A DNA stretch of 64,000 nucleotides from Halobacterium litoreum (GTDB lineage: Archaea > Halobacteriota > Halobacteria > Halobacteriales > Halobacteriaceae): positions 1,798,001-1,862,000 of the forward strand of contig NZ_CP089466.1 of the NCBI RefSeq assembly GCF_021233415.1. The letters run 5' to 3'. Within the stretch, counting starts at the first letter, position 1, and every line of letters starts with the position of its first letter. Below the pieces are notes generated by a model that was given only the letters and a program-made list of their open reading frames with translations, was not told the DNA's origin and made no database searches. Below are positions 1-8,507 of the stretch, in pieces. The translations under genes were made by a program, and so were the position numbers.

Positions 1-106
1 CGCGGACGCCGCGGCACAGGGTATTCCGCCGGGCCTCGTGTTCTTCGCGGGGGGCCTGCTCGTGTTGACGCTCGCGCTCACGTACGTCTGGTACCGGGAC
101 CGCTAA
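1..106 (+). CDS. C-terminal end of a small membrane protein (partial)
   Basis: An open frame entering from the left edge ends at TAA 104-106. The 34 visible residues are one hydrophobic segment (GLVFFAGGLLVLTLALTYVW) followed by YRDR, the usual positively charged cytoplasmic end of a membrane helix. Its stop codon is interlocked with the stop of the convergent gene on the other strand (shared CTAA at 103-106). The family cannot be identified from this fragment. Its place beside the bc-complex locus suggests a membrane or respiratory protein, but that is inference. Confidence 0.6.
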   Translation, partial: ADAAAQGIPPGLVFFAGGLLVLTLALTYVWYRDR

Positions 107-591
107 ACCGGGAGCGAGGGGTACTTCAGGACGAATCGAATCACGCCGAGCACCCACGCGGCGAGCCAGCAGACGACGTAGCCGATGACGCCTGCGCGGA
201 GGCGGAGGCGCCACGCGCCCATGTTCTCGTGTATCTCGTCGAGGTCCACGTCTCGGTCCGGTTCGTGGTAGAGGTTGTACTCGCGTTTCGCGCGCAGGAT
301 GGGGACGATACCGGTGAGCGCGAACGCGAGGAAGGCGTACGCCTGCACCCCGAAGAAGGCGTGCATGACGGCGAACCCGCCGAGTTGGTCGAACAGCCGC
401 GGGAGCATCCAGAAGAGGACGGGGACGGTCGTGAGCGCGAGGCCCGCGAAGATGTACGAGAGGTGGTGGCGCAGGTCGCCCCACGTCACCGGCTCCGCCT
501 CGATGATAATCCACGCTCCGTAGAGGTAGAGCGGGAAACTCGCGGTGACCATCGCCGCGGCGACGCTCGCGACGACCACGTCCTCGACCAT
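103..591 (-). CDS. Haloarchaeal membrane protein, four hydrophobic segments (DUF7321-like)
   Basis: A 162-residue protein starting at the ATG read from 591. Hydrophobic segments lie at about residues 5-29, 45-62, 76-97 and 132-156, joined by a charged loop rich in Asp/Glu/Arg, so it is a small integral membrane protein. I do not recognise an enzymatic motif. From memory it resembles one of the haloarchaea-only families (DUF7321) found near cytochrome bc genes; the number should be confirmed. The frame stays open far upstream, but only the part from 591 looks like a membrane protein. It is transcribed away from the Nudix gene and its stop is interlocked with the gene entering from the left edge. 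Confidence 0.75.
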   Translation of the reverse strand: MVEDVVVASVAAAMVTASFPLYLYGAWIIIEAEPVTWGDLRHHLSYIFAGLALTTVPVLFWMLPRLFDQLGGFAVMHAFFGVQAYAFLAFALTGIVPILRAKREYNLYHEPDRDVDLDEIHENMGAWRLRLRAGVIGYVVCWLAAWVLGVIRFVLKYPSLPV

Positions 592-720
592 GTCGGAGTG
601 TTCGAGCGAGGCGACAAAACGGGTTCGACTCGGGCGCGCCCGACCGAATCGGGCGGACGGCGTCACGTGTACAACCGTTACGTAGCAACGTTTTTCGACC
701 GTGTCTAGGTACTCTACGAC

Positions 721-1260
721 ATGGCCTCGTTCGACGCCATCGACTCCGTCGCGGTCGAACCCGACTACTGTCACCGCTGTGGCGCCGCCGTCGACGCTCG
801 GGAGTACGAGGGCCGAACCCACCCGTGGTGTCCGGACTGCGACGTCCTGTTCTCCCAGTGCCCGATTCCCGGTGGCCACGTCGTCGTCCGCGACGACGAC
901 TCGGTGCTCGTGCTGGACGAACCCATCCCGCAACACGAGGGCGTCCTGAGCCTCCCCGGCGGGCACGCCAAGCCCGCAGAGCGACCCCGCGAGTCGGTCG
1001 TCCGAGAACTCGAGGAGGAGACCGGCCTCACAGCCGACCCCGAAGACCTCGAGTTCCTCACCGTGGTACACTCCGAACACCCGGACGTCGCGTTCTACCT
1101 GCTGACGTACGCGGTGGAGCGCTCGCGCGTCGACGGCGACCTCGAACCGGAGTTCGAGGACGGCGACGCGTACTTCGCGCCGGTCGCCGAACTGCGCGCG
1201 AACCCCGACCGCATCCGAGACTCCGACCTCGACCGCATCGAACTCGCGTTCGGCGAGTGA
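721..1260 (+). CDS. Nudix hydrolase with N-terminal zinc ribbon
   Basis: A 179-residue protein. Residues 17-40 form a zinc ribbon (CxxC at 17/20 and 37/40), as in NADH pyrophosphatase NudC-type Nudix proteins. A complete Nudix box follows at 81-103: G81, E87, then REL-EEE-TGL ending at 103, so the Mg-binding Glu residues are present. The family hydrolyses nucleoside diphosphates linked to another moiety (ADP-ribose, NAD(H), dNTPs); the exact substrate cannot be read from the sequence. The ATG at 721 sits about 50 bases after a tttttcg stretch. It is a soluble, single-gene unit ending just before a lipoprotein gene. Confidence 0.9.
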   Translation: MASFDAIDSVAVEPDYCHRCGAAVDAREYEGRTHPWCPDCDVLFSQCPIPGGHVVVRDDDSVLVLDEPIPQHEGVLSLPGGHAKPAERPRESVVRELEEETGLTADPEDLEFLTVVHSEHPDVAFYLLTYAVERSRVDGDLEPEFEDGDAYFAPVAELRANPDRIRDSDLDRIELAFGE

Positions 1261-1318
1261 CGACCGGCGCGTCGGACCGCACACAAGAGGTTTACCGAGG
1301 GCGCGTGCAGTTCCGTTC

Positions 1319-1750
1319 ATGTCCCCGAAACGAGTGGTCGCGGTCGCCCTCCTCGTCGCCGTCGCGGGCTGTACGGGCCTCGGCGGGAGCGACACCACGA
1401 CTACCGTCGACGAGACGACGGTCGAGACGACCGGCACGACCGACGCCACGACCGAACCGCACACCGCGGTCGGCACCTCGCACATCGACCGCCACCTCTC
1501 CGTTCGCGCGTCCTACGGCGCGGGTAACGTCACGGTCACGCTCGCACCGGACGGCGACACCGAGACGTACGTCGTCGAGGAGGGCGACCGGCTCTCGCTC
1601 ACGCGCGAGATTCACGACCGCGGACACGGCGTCCCGGTCGTCGTGGAACGCGGCGGCGAAGTCGTGTTCAACGCGACCGTCGAAGATTACGAGTACTACG
1701 AGGTCGTCGTGGACGAGAACGACACCCGCGTCTCGTCGGCGATGGTGTAG
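1319..1750 (+). CDS. Small secreted lipoprotein
   Basis: A 143-residue protein. Residues 1-20 are a short signal peptide ending in a lipobox (AVAGC, Cys about residue 18), so the mature protein is predicted to be lipid-anchored on the outside of the membrane. A Thr-rich linker (about 25-50), typical of haloarchaeal surface proteins and a possible O-glycosylation region, leads to an acidic beta-rich C-terminal domain of about 90 residues that I cannot assign. It probably binds a ligand or a partner at the cell surface, but nothing in the sequence names it. It lies between the Nudix gene and the bc-complex cluster, each with its own spacing. Confidence 0.75.
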   Translation: MSPKRVVAVALLVAVAGCTGLGGSDTTTTVDETTVETTGTTDATTEPHTAVGTSHIDRHLSVRASYGAGNVTVTLAPDGDTETYVVEEGDRLSLTREIHDRGHGVPVVVERGGEVVFNATVEDYEYYEVVVDENDTRVSSAMV

Positions 1751-1790
1751 GTCGGAAGCGTTTACCCGCTCCGCGCGCAACTTCGAGGTG

Positions 1791-2630
1791 ATGACTGACT
1801 CCAGCGCCGGCGAGGGCGAGTCGCCCGCGCCGGACGAGGGGGCGGCGCCCGACGACCTCGCGGAGCGCGTCGACGAGGAGTACGACTTCGAGGAGTTCGG
1901 GCCGCGGGAGATGTCGGAGATGTCCGTCGAGGAGTGGGAGGCCGCGTTCGACCCGGACACGTGGATTACGGGCGACGAACTGCTCGACCGCGTGGAAAAC
2001 GACCTCCGCCATCGCGTCGCCACCCGTGACGTGTTCGCCGTCGTCGAGCGCGACAGCATCGAGGGCGAACCGGTCGTCCTCGCGTACTCCGACGAGGGGT
2101 ACGCCGTCGTCTACGGCGACGGCACCGTCGAAGGCCGCGGCACCGTCCTGCGGGACGTGAAGCCGACGGTCGCGCTCTGTTCGATGGACGACTACGACGT
2201 GCCGAACGCGCCCGAACACGCGGGGCTCCCCGACCCGCAGGAGGTCCCCGACGGGAGCAGCGGCATCGGCGCGACGCTCCTCCAGTACGTCGGCCTCGCG
2301 CAGATTGTCGCCGGCGTCCTGCTGTTCCTGTCGCCGTTCACGTACGACCCGCTCGTGCGGACGTGCCCGCAGGTCGCCGGGTCGACCGCGCGCAGTTGCA
2401 CGGTGGCCGGGACGACGCTGCAACTCCACCCGCTCGGCAACTCCGCGGTCATCGCGGCCGTCGCCGGGCTCGGGTTCGCGCTGTTCGGCGTTTTCATGCT
2501 GTTGATCGTCGCGAACGCCCGTCTCTCGGACCGTTTCCGGTCCGAGGAGTTCCGGGAGCGACTGCGAGCAGCGGGCCTCGGCGACGGCGAACGACCCGAG
2601 TTCGTCCCCGAGACCGACGGCGAAGAGTAA
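1791..2630 (+). CDS. Haloarchaeal membrane protein of the bc-complex locus (DUF7319-like)
   Basis: A 279-residue protein from the ATG at 1791. The first 175 residues are very acidic and soluble. Two transmembrane segments follow at about 179-199 and 222-247, separated by a loop with a Cys pair (TCPQ and SCTV) that could form an extracytoplasmic disulfide. The tail is again charged. From memory it fits a haloarchaea-specific family (DUF7319) usually encoded next to petABD; no catalytic motif is visible. It is the first plus-strand gene of the respiratory cluster and is followed after 105 bases by the halocyanin gene. An accessory or assembly role in the bc complex is an inference from position only. 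Confidence 0.7.
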   Translation: MTDSSAGEGESPAPDEGAAPDDLAERVDEEYDFEEFGPREMSEMSVEEWEAAFDPDTWITGDELLDRVENDLRHRVATRDVFAVVERDSIEGEPVVLAYSDEGYAVVYGDGTVEGRGTVLRDVKPTVALCSMDDYDVPNAPEHAGLPDPQEVPDGSSGIGATLLQYVGLAQIVAGVLLFLSPFTYDPLVRTCPQVAGSTARSCTVAGTTLQLHPLGNSAVIAAVAGLGFALFGVFMLLIVANARLSDRFRSEEFRERLRAAGLGDGERPEFVPETDGEE

Positions 2631-2735
2631 CCCCGCGAAACGCCGCACAACGGCACGTAGAACCCGAATACGTGAGGTATCTCGCCGCGCTCCCATCGGT
2701 GGGTTTATGCGGGAGCCATCCTGATTCCTGAATGT

Positions 2736-3404
2736 ATGAAGAGGCGGGACTTTCTGAAGATTGCGACCGGTTCGGCCGGCGGTGCCGCGGCCATCGGAGC
2801 GGCCGGTGCGCAGTCGTCGACGTCCGCGTCCGCCGCCCTGCAGGAGGAAGGTAACAACACGACCACCACCTCCGGCAACGGCACGACGGGCAACGAGACG
2901 ACTACCTCCGGTGGCGGCGGTGGCGGCACAGCCCAGACGAAGACCGTCGAAGTCGGTCCGAACGGTCAGAACGTGTTCGCCCCGGAGACGGTGTACGTGA
3001 AGCCGGGCGACACCGTCAAGTGGGTCTGGAAGGGCTCGGTCGGGCACAACGTCCACGCGCAAAGCGTTCCCGAGGGCGCCGACTGGGACGTCCAGACGGA
3101 AATCACGTCTGCACCCTTCGAGTACGAGTACACGTTCGACGGGCCGACCGGCGAGTACAACTACGTCTGTGACCCGCACGCCAGCGTCGGCATGGAGGGC
3201 ACCGTCGTCGTCAACGAGACCGGGCAGGCGCCCGGTGGCGAGGGCGGCGAAGCGGAACTCCACCCCCACGAGATGGGCGTGCCGTTCCAGGCGCACTTCG
3301 TGGGCATCGCGACCATCCTCATGATGATCGTGACGCTCGTGTACTCGTTCTTCGTCCTGAAGTACGGCGAATCACAGCACGCTAGCGCCCCCAACAAGGA
3401 ATAA
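2736..3404 (+). CDS. Membrane-anchored halocyanin (type I blue copper protein)
   Basis: A 222-residue protein. It begins with a Tat signal (KRRDFLKIA, residues 2-10), then a Thr/Gly/Asn linker (about 38-66), then a plastocyanin-type domain. The copper ligands are all present: H104, C145, H148 and M153 (CDPHASVGM). A single transmembrane segment at about 187-209 anchors the C terminus, so the copper domain faces outside. Halocyanins carry electrons in haloarchaea in place of cytochrome c. The gene ends immediately before the next one (3405) and heads the Rieske/cytochrome b genes, so it is probably the fixed acceptor or a subunit of the bc complex. It closely resembles the second halocyanin at 11394, including a 93-base nearly identical tract. 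Confidence 0.9.
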   Translation: MKRRDFLKIATGSAGGAAAIGAAGAQSSTSASAALQEEGNNTTTTSGNGTTGNETTTSGGGGGGTAQTKTVEVGPNGQNVFAPETVYVKPGDTVKWVWKGSVGHNVHAQSVPEGADWDVQTEITSAPFEYEYTFDGPTGEYNYVCDPHASVGMEGTVVVNETGQAPGGEGGEAELHPHEMGVPFQAHFVGIATILMMIVTLVYSFFVLKYGESQHASAPNKE

Positions 3405-3791
3405 ATGTCCTCGAAAGGTTCCAACTACGGCGACATCCACCGGTACGAGCCAGCGCGCGAGAGCACGGCAGCGACGATTGCAATCGTCCTGCTGACGCTC
3501 ATCGAAGTCGTGTTGGTCGCACTGTTCGCGTGGGGGCTCATCTCGGGCCTCGGCACGGACCCAGTCGGGAACATGTACCTCGGGTTCCTGCTGGCGGCCA
3601 TCTTCATCGACCTCTCGTTCATCCTGTTGCTGTACCGGAAGGAGTTCCTGCCGGACGTGATGATCGTCAAGAAGCGCCGCCGGAAGTGGGAGGACCTCTA
3701 CGTCCGCGAGGACGAGGTTGACGGCGTCGACACGTTCGGTGACACGGTCGAACAGTTCAAGAAAGCAGTCTACCCCTACTACAAGAAGTAA
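3405..3791 (+). CDS. Small two-helix membrane subunit of the bc-complex operon (DUF7318-like)
   Basis: A 128-residue protein whose ATG directly follows the halocyanin stop codon, so translation is likely coupled. Two hydrophobic segments (about 22-46 and 56-76) are followed by a basic then acidic cytoplasmic tail ending in VYPYYKK. It is followed three bases later by the Rieske gene. From memory this matches a haloarchaea-only family (DUF7318) conserved at this position. The tight operon structure argues that it is a genuine small subunit or assembly factor of the quinol oxidising complex; no cofactor motif is visible. Confidence 0.75.
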   Translation: MSSKGSNYGDIHRYEPARESTAATIAIVLLTLIEVVLVALFAWGLISGLGTDPVGNMYLGFLLAAIFIDLSFILLLYRKEFLPDVMIVKKRRRKWEDLYVREDEVDGVDTFGDTVEQFKKAVYPYYKK

Positions 3792-3794
3792 CCA

Positions 3795-4637
3795 ATGAGT
3801 GACAAGTACCCAGAAGATTCGGGGCGCCGTCGCTTCGTGAAAGGCGTCGTCGGCAGTGCCGCTATGGCCGGCGTCGGTGCCGGCGGCGTCGCCGCCGTCG
3901 ACACGATCACGAACCGGACGGGGCAGGGCGGTGGGCAGACCACCTACTTCGGCGTGGAGAACACCGCCGGTCCCGCTCCGCGCGCGATGCCGATGGTCCC
4001 CATCGAGATCGACGACGAGGGCTTCATCCGCGGCGTCTACCCCGATATTCAGGAAGTCGAACGGCAGGGCGAGACGGTCGAAGTCGCCCGCATGGAACTC
4101 GGCGGCGCCACGTACGAAGTCGACTGGTTCCAGTACTGCGGCGTCCAGGAGTACGCGGGCCTCAGTCCGAGTTACGAGGGCGACAACTACTTCCGGTACA
4201 CGGGCGGTCCGAGTTCCTACGACTGGCAGCCGACCTCCGGTCGCGTCAACATCGCGGACTTCGAGGACTACCAGAGCTGGGAACCCGGCAACGGCGTCGG
4301 CGACGCAGACGTCGGGAAAGGCGGGATGGCGTCGTGGCGCTCCCAGGACGTCGAGAACGCGATTCCCATCCAGCTCATCCGGAGTCAGCGACTCGAAGAG
4401 AAGATTCAGAGCGGCGACGGCGACGACGCGGCACTCCAGTGGCTCGAAGCCGCGACGCAGGACGGCATGATGGCCGTTCTGAACAAGTGTACGCACTTCT
4501 GTTGCGTGCCGGGCTTCCGGTCGTCTGGCTACCAGACCGCGGACAACAAGATCTACTGTCCGTGCCACCAGTCCATCTACGACCCGTTCAGCATCGTGAA
4601 CCGGAGTTTCGTCGCGTTCCCGCGGCCGGAGCAGTGA
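3795..4637 (+). CDS. petA: Rieske iron-sulfur protein of cytochrome bc complex
   Basis: A 280-residue protein. A Tat signal (GRRRFVKG, about residue 10) is followed by a hydrophobic Ala/Gly/Val segment that probably stays as the membrane anchor. The [2Fe-2S] ligand motifs are CTH at 232-234 and CPCH at 255-258. The additional cysteines in CTHFCC and CPC are those expected to make the stabilising disulfide of bc-type Rieske proteins. The cluster takes the first electron from menaquinol and passes it to the outside acceptor. It is longer than most bacterial Rieske proteins because of an insertion of about 150 residues between the anchor and the cluster-binding fold. It lies between the two-helix protein and cytochrome b, with only four bases to petB. 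Confidence 0.93.
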   Translation: MSDKYPEDSGRRRFVKGVVGSAAMAGVGAGGVAAVDTITNRTGQGGGQTTYFGVENTAGPAPRAMPMVPIEIDDEGFIRGVYPDIQEVERQGETVEVARMELGGATYEVDWFQYCGVQEYAGLSPSYEGDNYFRYTGGPSSYDWQPTSGRVNIADFEDYQSWEPGNGVGDADVGKGGMASWRSQDVENAIPIQLIRSQRLEEKIQSGDGDDAALQWLEAATQDGMMAVLNKCTHFCCVPGFRSSGYQTADNKIYCPCHQSIYDPFSIVNRSFVAFPRPEQ

Positions 4638-4641
4638 TAGC

Positions 4642-5457
<816 letters not shown>

Positions 5458-5459
5458 CA

Positions 5460-6224
5460 ATGTCAGACAACGAATCCACCGAGGACGAGGCCCGCACCGA
5501 CGGTACGGGCATCGTCCCGCCAGACGACGAGACCCCGACGTGGCGCGAGCGCAAGGAGCGCACGACGGGGCTCTCCCGGCTGACGTACGAGTACTTCGAG
5601 CGCTCCCGCCGCGAGGACCAGGACCTCCGCGAGCAGTCCGACTACGTCGAACGCGACGTCCTCGCGTTCCCGGTGTGGCCCCACGAGCTCATCCGGAACC
5701 TCGCGCTCACAAGCTTCTTCGTCGGGATGATTTTCTTCCTGGCGTCGACGCTCCCGCCGCACCTCGGCGCGCCGGCGAACCCGAGTCAGACGCCGAGTAT
5801 CATCCTGCCCGACTGGTATCTCTACTGGTCGTTCGGCCTGCTGAAGCTCGGCCCGCTGAACCCCGAGCTCGCCATCATCGGCGGCGAGAAGTTGCTCGCC
5901 GACCGGACGTACGGCGTGCTCGCCAACGTCGTCATCGTCGGCATCATCGCCATCGTGCCGTTCTTGAACAAGGGAAGCGCGCGCCGCCCCGTCGAACAGC
6001 CGTTCTGGGGCGCCGTGGGCGTGATGGGCATCGTGTTCGCGATGTTCATCAGCGCGCTGTCCATCAAGAACCTCACGCCGATTGACCCGCACCTGCTGTT
6101 CGACCTGACGTTCCTCGTCCCGCCGATTGCGGGCGCGATGGCGTACGCGATGCTCAAGACGATGCGGGAGGGGTACATGTACGACCTCAACCGCCGGTAC
6201 TACAAGCTCCGGCCGCCGAAGTAA
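5460..6224 (+). CDS. petD: Cytochrome b C-terminal subunit (subunit IV-like)
   Basis: A 254-residue protein. An acidic 65-residue N-terminal extension precedes three to five hydrophobic segments (about 78-99, 150-170, 183-203, 212-232). The Qo-site motif reads PDWY (117-120) instead of PEWY. PDWY is known from complexes that oxidise low-potential menaquinol, which fits the menaquinone of haloarchaea. The start is two bases after petB, so the genes are co-translated. This closes the core complex; there is no cytochrome c1 gene next to it. A pyrimidine-rich stretch (6237-6260) after the stop may serve as a terminator. Confidence 0.93.
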   Translation: MSDNESTEDEARTDGTGIVPPDDETPTWRERKERTTGLSRLTYEYFERSRREDQDLREQSDYVERDVLAFPVWPHELIRNLALTSFFVGMIFFLASTLPPHLGAPANPSQTPSIILPDWYLYWSFGLLKLGPLNPELAIIGGEKLLADRTYGVLANVVIVGIIAIVPFLNKGSARRPVEQPFWGAVGVMGIVFAMFISALSIKNLTPIDPHLLFDLTFLVPPIAGAMAYAMLKTMREGYMYDLNRRYYKLRPPK

Positions 6225-6322
6225 GCCGGTTCCGCTCCGTTTCGTCTCGTTTCTTCCTGTCTCGCTCGTTCTCGGCCGTGTTTCCGCCGCAGTAAAGTAC
6301 CGTCCAGCCGTCGTCTTAGGCG

Positions 6323-6616
6323 ATGGGAGACGACACGCGCGGTCGCGACGTCGTCGTGCCCGACCGCCTCTACAAGTCCGTGACGGTGTTCTCGACGCTG
6401 TTCGCGGTCGTGACCGTCGTGCTGGGGTTCGTGTCGCTGGACGTGGCGACGAACTCCGGGCGGGCGGCCGCGAGCGAGGTGAGCGTGCCACTCGTCGTGG
6501 TCGGCGTCGCGCTCATCGCCGCCGGGGGGGTCGTGTACGCGTTCGCGTCGCGGTTCCGGGCTGACGGAATGGCAAAGGATAAAGACAGCGACGACGAAAC
6601 CTCAGATAATGGCTGA
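6323..6616 (+). CDS. Small two-helix membrane protein (DUF7315-like)
   Basis: A 97-residue protein with two transmembrane segments (about 19-41 and 57-77) and a highly charged C-terminal tail (KDKDSDDETSD). It follows petD after about 100 bases. Its stop overlaps the next start: the ATG at 6609 lies inside its last codons. I recall a haloarchaea-specific family (DUF7315) at this place near bc-complex genes; there is no motif that tells its function. It is likely part of the same respiratory gene set. Confidence 0.7.
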   Translation: MGDDTRGRDVVVPDRLYKSVTVFSTLFAVVTVVLGFVSLDVATNSGRAAASEVSVPLVVVGVALIAAGGVVYAFASRFRADGMAKDKDSDDETSDNG

Positions 6617-6869
6617 CGAGTTCGCAAAGGGCCTCGGCTTGCTCACGGGCGCGGGCCTCATCTGGATGGTACTCGCGGGCTGGTATCGCACGCCGAGTTT
6701 CAGCGGCGCACAGCTCTACGGCGCGATTCCCGACAACCTCACGATGTACGACCAGATCGCCGTGTTGCTGCTGGAGTCGATGTTCTGGCTCGCCATCTTC
6801 GGCGCGATTCTGTTCTGGGTCGGCGTGCCGCTCGGCCGCGAAGTGTACGCGCAGTTCAGCGGCGAATAA
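6609..6869 (+). CDS. Small two-helix membrane protein (DUF7314-like)
   Basis: An 86-residue protein overlapping the previous gene by eight bases. Hydrophobic segments are at about 10-24 and 51-74. The loop between them contains several Tyr residues and an Asp. From memory it is one of the haloarchaeal families (DUF7314) that travels with petABD. The overlap with 6323-6616 implies translational coupling and a joint role, perhaps as small peripheral subunits; that is inference. Confidence 0.7.
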   Translation: MADEFAKGLGLLTGAGLIWMVLAGWYRTPSFSGAQLYGAIPDNLTMYDQIAVLLLESMFWLAIFGAILFWVGVPLGREVYAQFSGE

Positions 6870-7233
6870 CGGCCGTCTTTCTCTCCCGGTTTCGCTCGTC
6901 GAGCAGCGTCGCAGCCGTCCGGGCGCCGCGAGAACTAATCGATGTTCGTTTGGGAGTGAACCGGCTCACGGACTCGGTGCGTCGCTGGCCGTGGAGCGAG
7001 TCCCGTGGTCGTTTCTCGTGGCTCGCACGCGACCAGTGGTCGCGTCGCGGTCGGCGGCGGCTTCGACTGAGCGACGGTCTGGTCGGCACAGCGGACTCGA
7101 ATCGGTCCACGCGCCGCGTGGCCACACTCGACGCTTTGGGGAAGCGCGCGATACTCGCGAGTCGGGATTCGTCACTCGCCGGCGGAAAACGAGCTGCCGA
7201 GAAAGGGGGGTCGCGACCGCGGGCGTCGACGCC
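6870..7233 (+). other. 364-base gap between convergent genes
   Basis: No convincing gene is seen on either strand. The open frames here are Arg/Ser-rich and typical of antisense high-GC DNA. The gap begins with a pyrimidine-rich stretch (cgtctttctctccc) that may end transcription from the left. It holds a perfect palindrome at 7027-7045 (listed separately). It is much longer than the other convergent gaps in this window. Confidence 0.6.
7027..7045. repeat. 19-base perfect palindrome
   Basis: Arms acgcgacca and tggtcgcgt (nine bases each) flank a single central g. It lies in the gap between two convergent genes and could act as a two-way terminator hairpin or as a binding site for a dimeric protein. 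No other copy was noticed by eye. Confidence 0.5.
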
Positions 7234-7674
7234 TCAGATGACCTGCGTCCAGTACGGCTGAATGACGAAGAACAGGCTGAGGAAGGCGACGTAGAGGAAC
7301 GTGACGGTCGTCGCGAGCAGCGCGCCCTTGGGGCGCTCGATGCCGTGTCCTTCCCGCGCTTCGACTTTCCGGGCTTCGAACTCGAAGATGTCCGTGATGA
7401 ACGTCCCGAGAACGAGTGTGGACAACACCATGCCGGCGTGGTGGTGGAGCGTGAGGTAGTAGAAACTCAACAACACCATCCCCCAGAGCGTGAACACGTG
7501 GAAGGGGTGCCGGGAGAGCGCGTCGGCGCCGTCTTCGGCCTGCCGCTTGTGGGCGCCGTGTGCGACACGCCGGCTGACGAAGTTCAGCAGGACGATTGCC
7601 AGGAGCGCCCACTCGATGTACGGCGCGAGCAGCGTGTCGAGGGGCCCGAAGAGCGTGACCGATGGGTCTGCCAT
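7234..7674 (-). CDS. Four-helix membrane protein (DUF7313-like)
   Basis: A 146-residue protein, ATG read from 7674. Hydrophobic segments occur at about 14-33, 62-75, 80-94 and 118-138. Histidines cluster in SRHPFHVF (54-61) and TLHHHAG (75-81), at the ends of helices where heme or metal ligands could sit, but the spacing does not match a family I know. From memory it is close to the haloarchaeal DUF7313 family, seen around petABD. Here it is on the opposite strand to the bc genes. Confidence 0.7.
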   Translation of the reverse strand: MADPSVTLFGPLDTLLAPYIEWALLAIVLLNFVSRRVAHGAHKRQAEDGADALSRHPFHVFTLWGMVLLSFYYLTLHHHAGMVLSTLVLGTFITDIFEFEARKVEAREGHGIERPKGALLATTVTFLYVAFLSLFFVIQPYWTQVI

Positions 7675-7718
7675 GTGCGTTGGTCGGTGTGTCGCGGTAT
7701 TATGTCTTTTCCAATCGC

Positions 7719-8426
7719 TCAGTCGGCGCGGTGGCCGGACCGGGAGACGGTGGCGACCGACACGGGGTCGCCCCAGTCGAGGGTGACGGGGTCGTGGGGG
7801 GCGAGTGCGCCTCGGCGGCGGCCGTCGACGTAGAGGTCGACCGCGGCCTCGTCGCGGACGACCGTGAGCGACGCGGGCGGCGAGACGACCCAGTTGGTGC
7901 GTTCGATACGGAATGGCGCTATCGGGACGACGGCGACGGCGTCGACGTCGGAGTTGACGACGGGGCCGTCCGCGTCCGCGGCGTACCCGCGACTGCCGAC
8001 GGGGGTGGCGGCGACGACGCCGTCGGCGCGCACGTCGTCGAGTTCGCGGCCGTCGCTTCGCACGCCGAACTCCGAGATGTCGCCGGTCTCGCTGGCGACG
8101 AGCGTCGCGTCGGCGAGCGCGCGCGCGTCGACGGATTCGGTCGTCACGGACAGCGTCGGGCGCTCGGTCACGTCGTAGTCGCCGGCGGCGAGCGCGGCGA
8201 GCGCGGCGGCGCGGTCGGTGTCGGCGACGCCGCCGTACTCGCGGCCGACGCCGACGGGGAGAATCGGTGCCGTGGCGTCGAACGCGGCGTCCAAGAGCGC
8301 GTCCTCGTCGAGCGCCGCGAGGACGTCGGCGTCCGCTGTGTCGTCGACGAGTGGTGTGCCGCCCGCGTCCCGTACCGCGTCCGCGGCGTCGGCGGCGGCC
8401 GCGCCGAGCAGACCGACGCGCGTCAT
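7719..8426 (-). CDS. NAD kinase-like protein lacking the GGDGT motif
   Basis: A 235-residue protein from the ATG read from 8426. The C-terminal two thirds match the ATP-NAD kinase fold: GVVAATPVGSRGYAADADGP (about 135-154) is the counterpart of the conserved TPTGSTAYxxSAGGP region. However, the N-terminal half has no GGDGT, the motif that binds ATP and holds the catalytic Asp. The equivalent place reads ALDEDALLDAA. It may therefore bind NAD or a related ligand without kinase activity, or have changed chemistry. A canonical NAD kinase would be expected elsewhere in the genome. It lies 44 bases downstream (in transcription sense) of nothing obvious and converges on no gene; the next gene on this strand begins at 7674. 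Confidence 0.75.
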   Translation of the reverse strand: MTRVGLLGAAAADAADAVRDAGGTPLVDDTADADVLAALDEDALLDAAFDATAPILPVGVGREYGGVADTDRAAALAALAAGDYDVTERPTLSVTTESVDARALADATLVASETGDISEFGVRSDGRELDDVRADGVVAATPVGSRGYAADADGPVVNSDVDAVAVVPIAPFRIERTNWVVSPPASLTVVRDEAAVDLYVDGRRRGALAPHDPVTLDWGDPVSVATVSRSGHRAD

Positions 8427-8507
8427 CGACGCGACCACCCGAGAGCCGTCTCGTTCATCGGTCGAAAAGCGGTGGGGCACTCGCAAAAAGCCTGCGGGCC
8501 GCGGCAG

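Noticed and set aside
6870-7233. Several short open frames in the gap between the convergent respiratory genes
   Set aside because: All are Arg/Ser-rich with no start-site signals and no family features.
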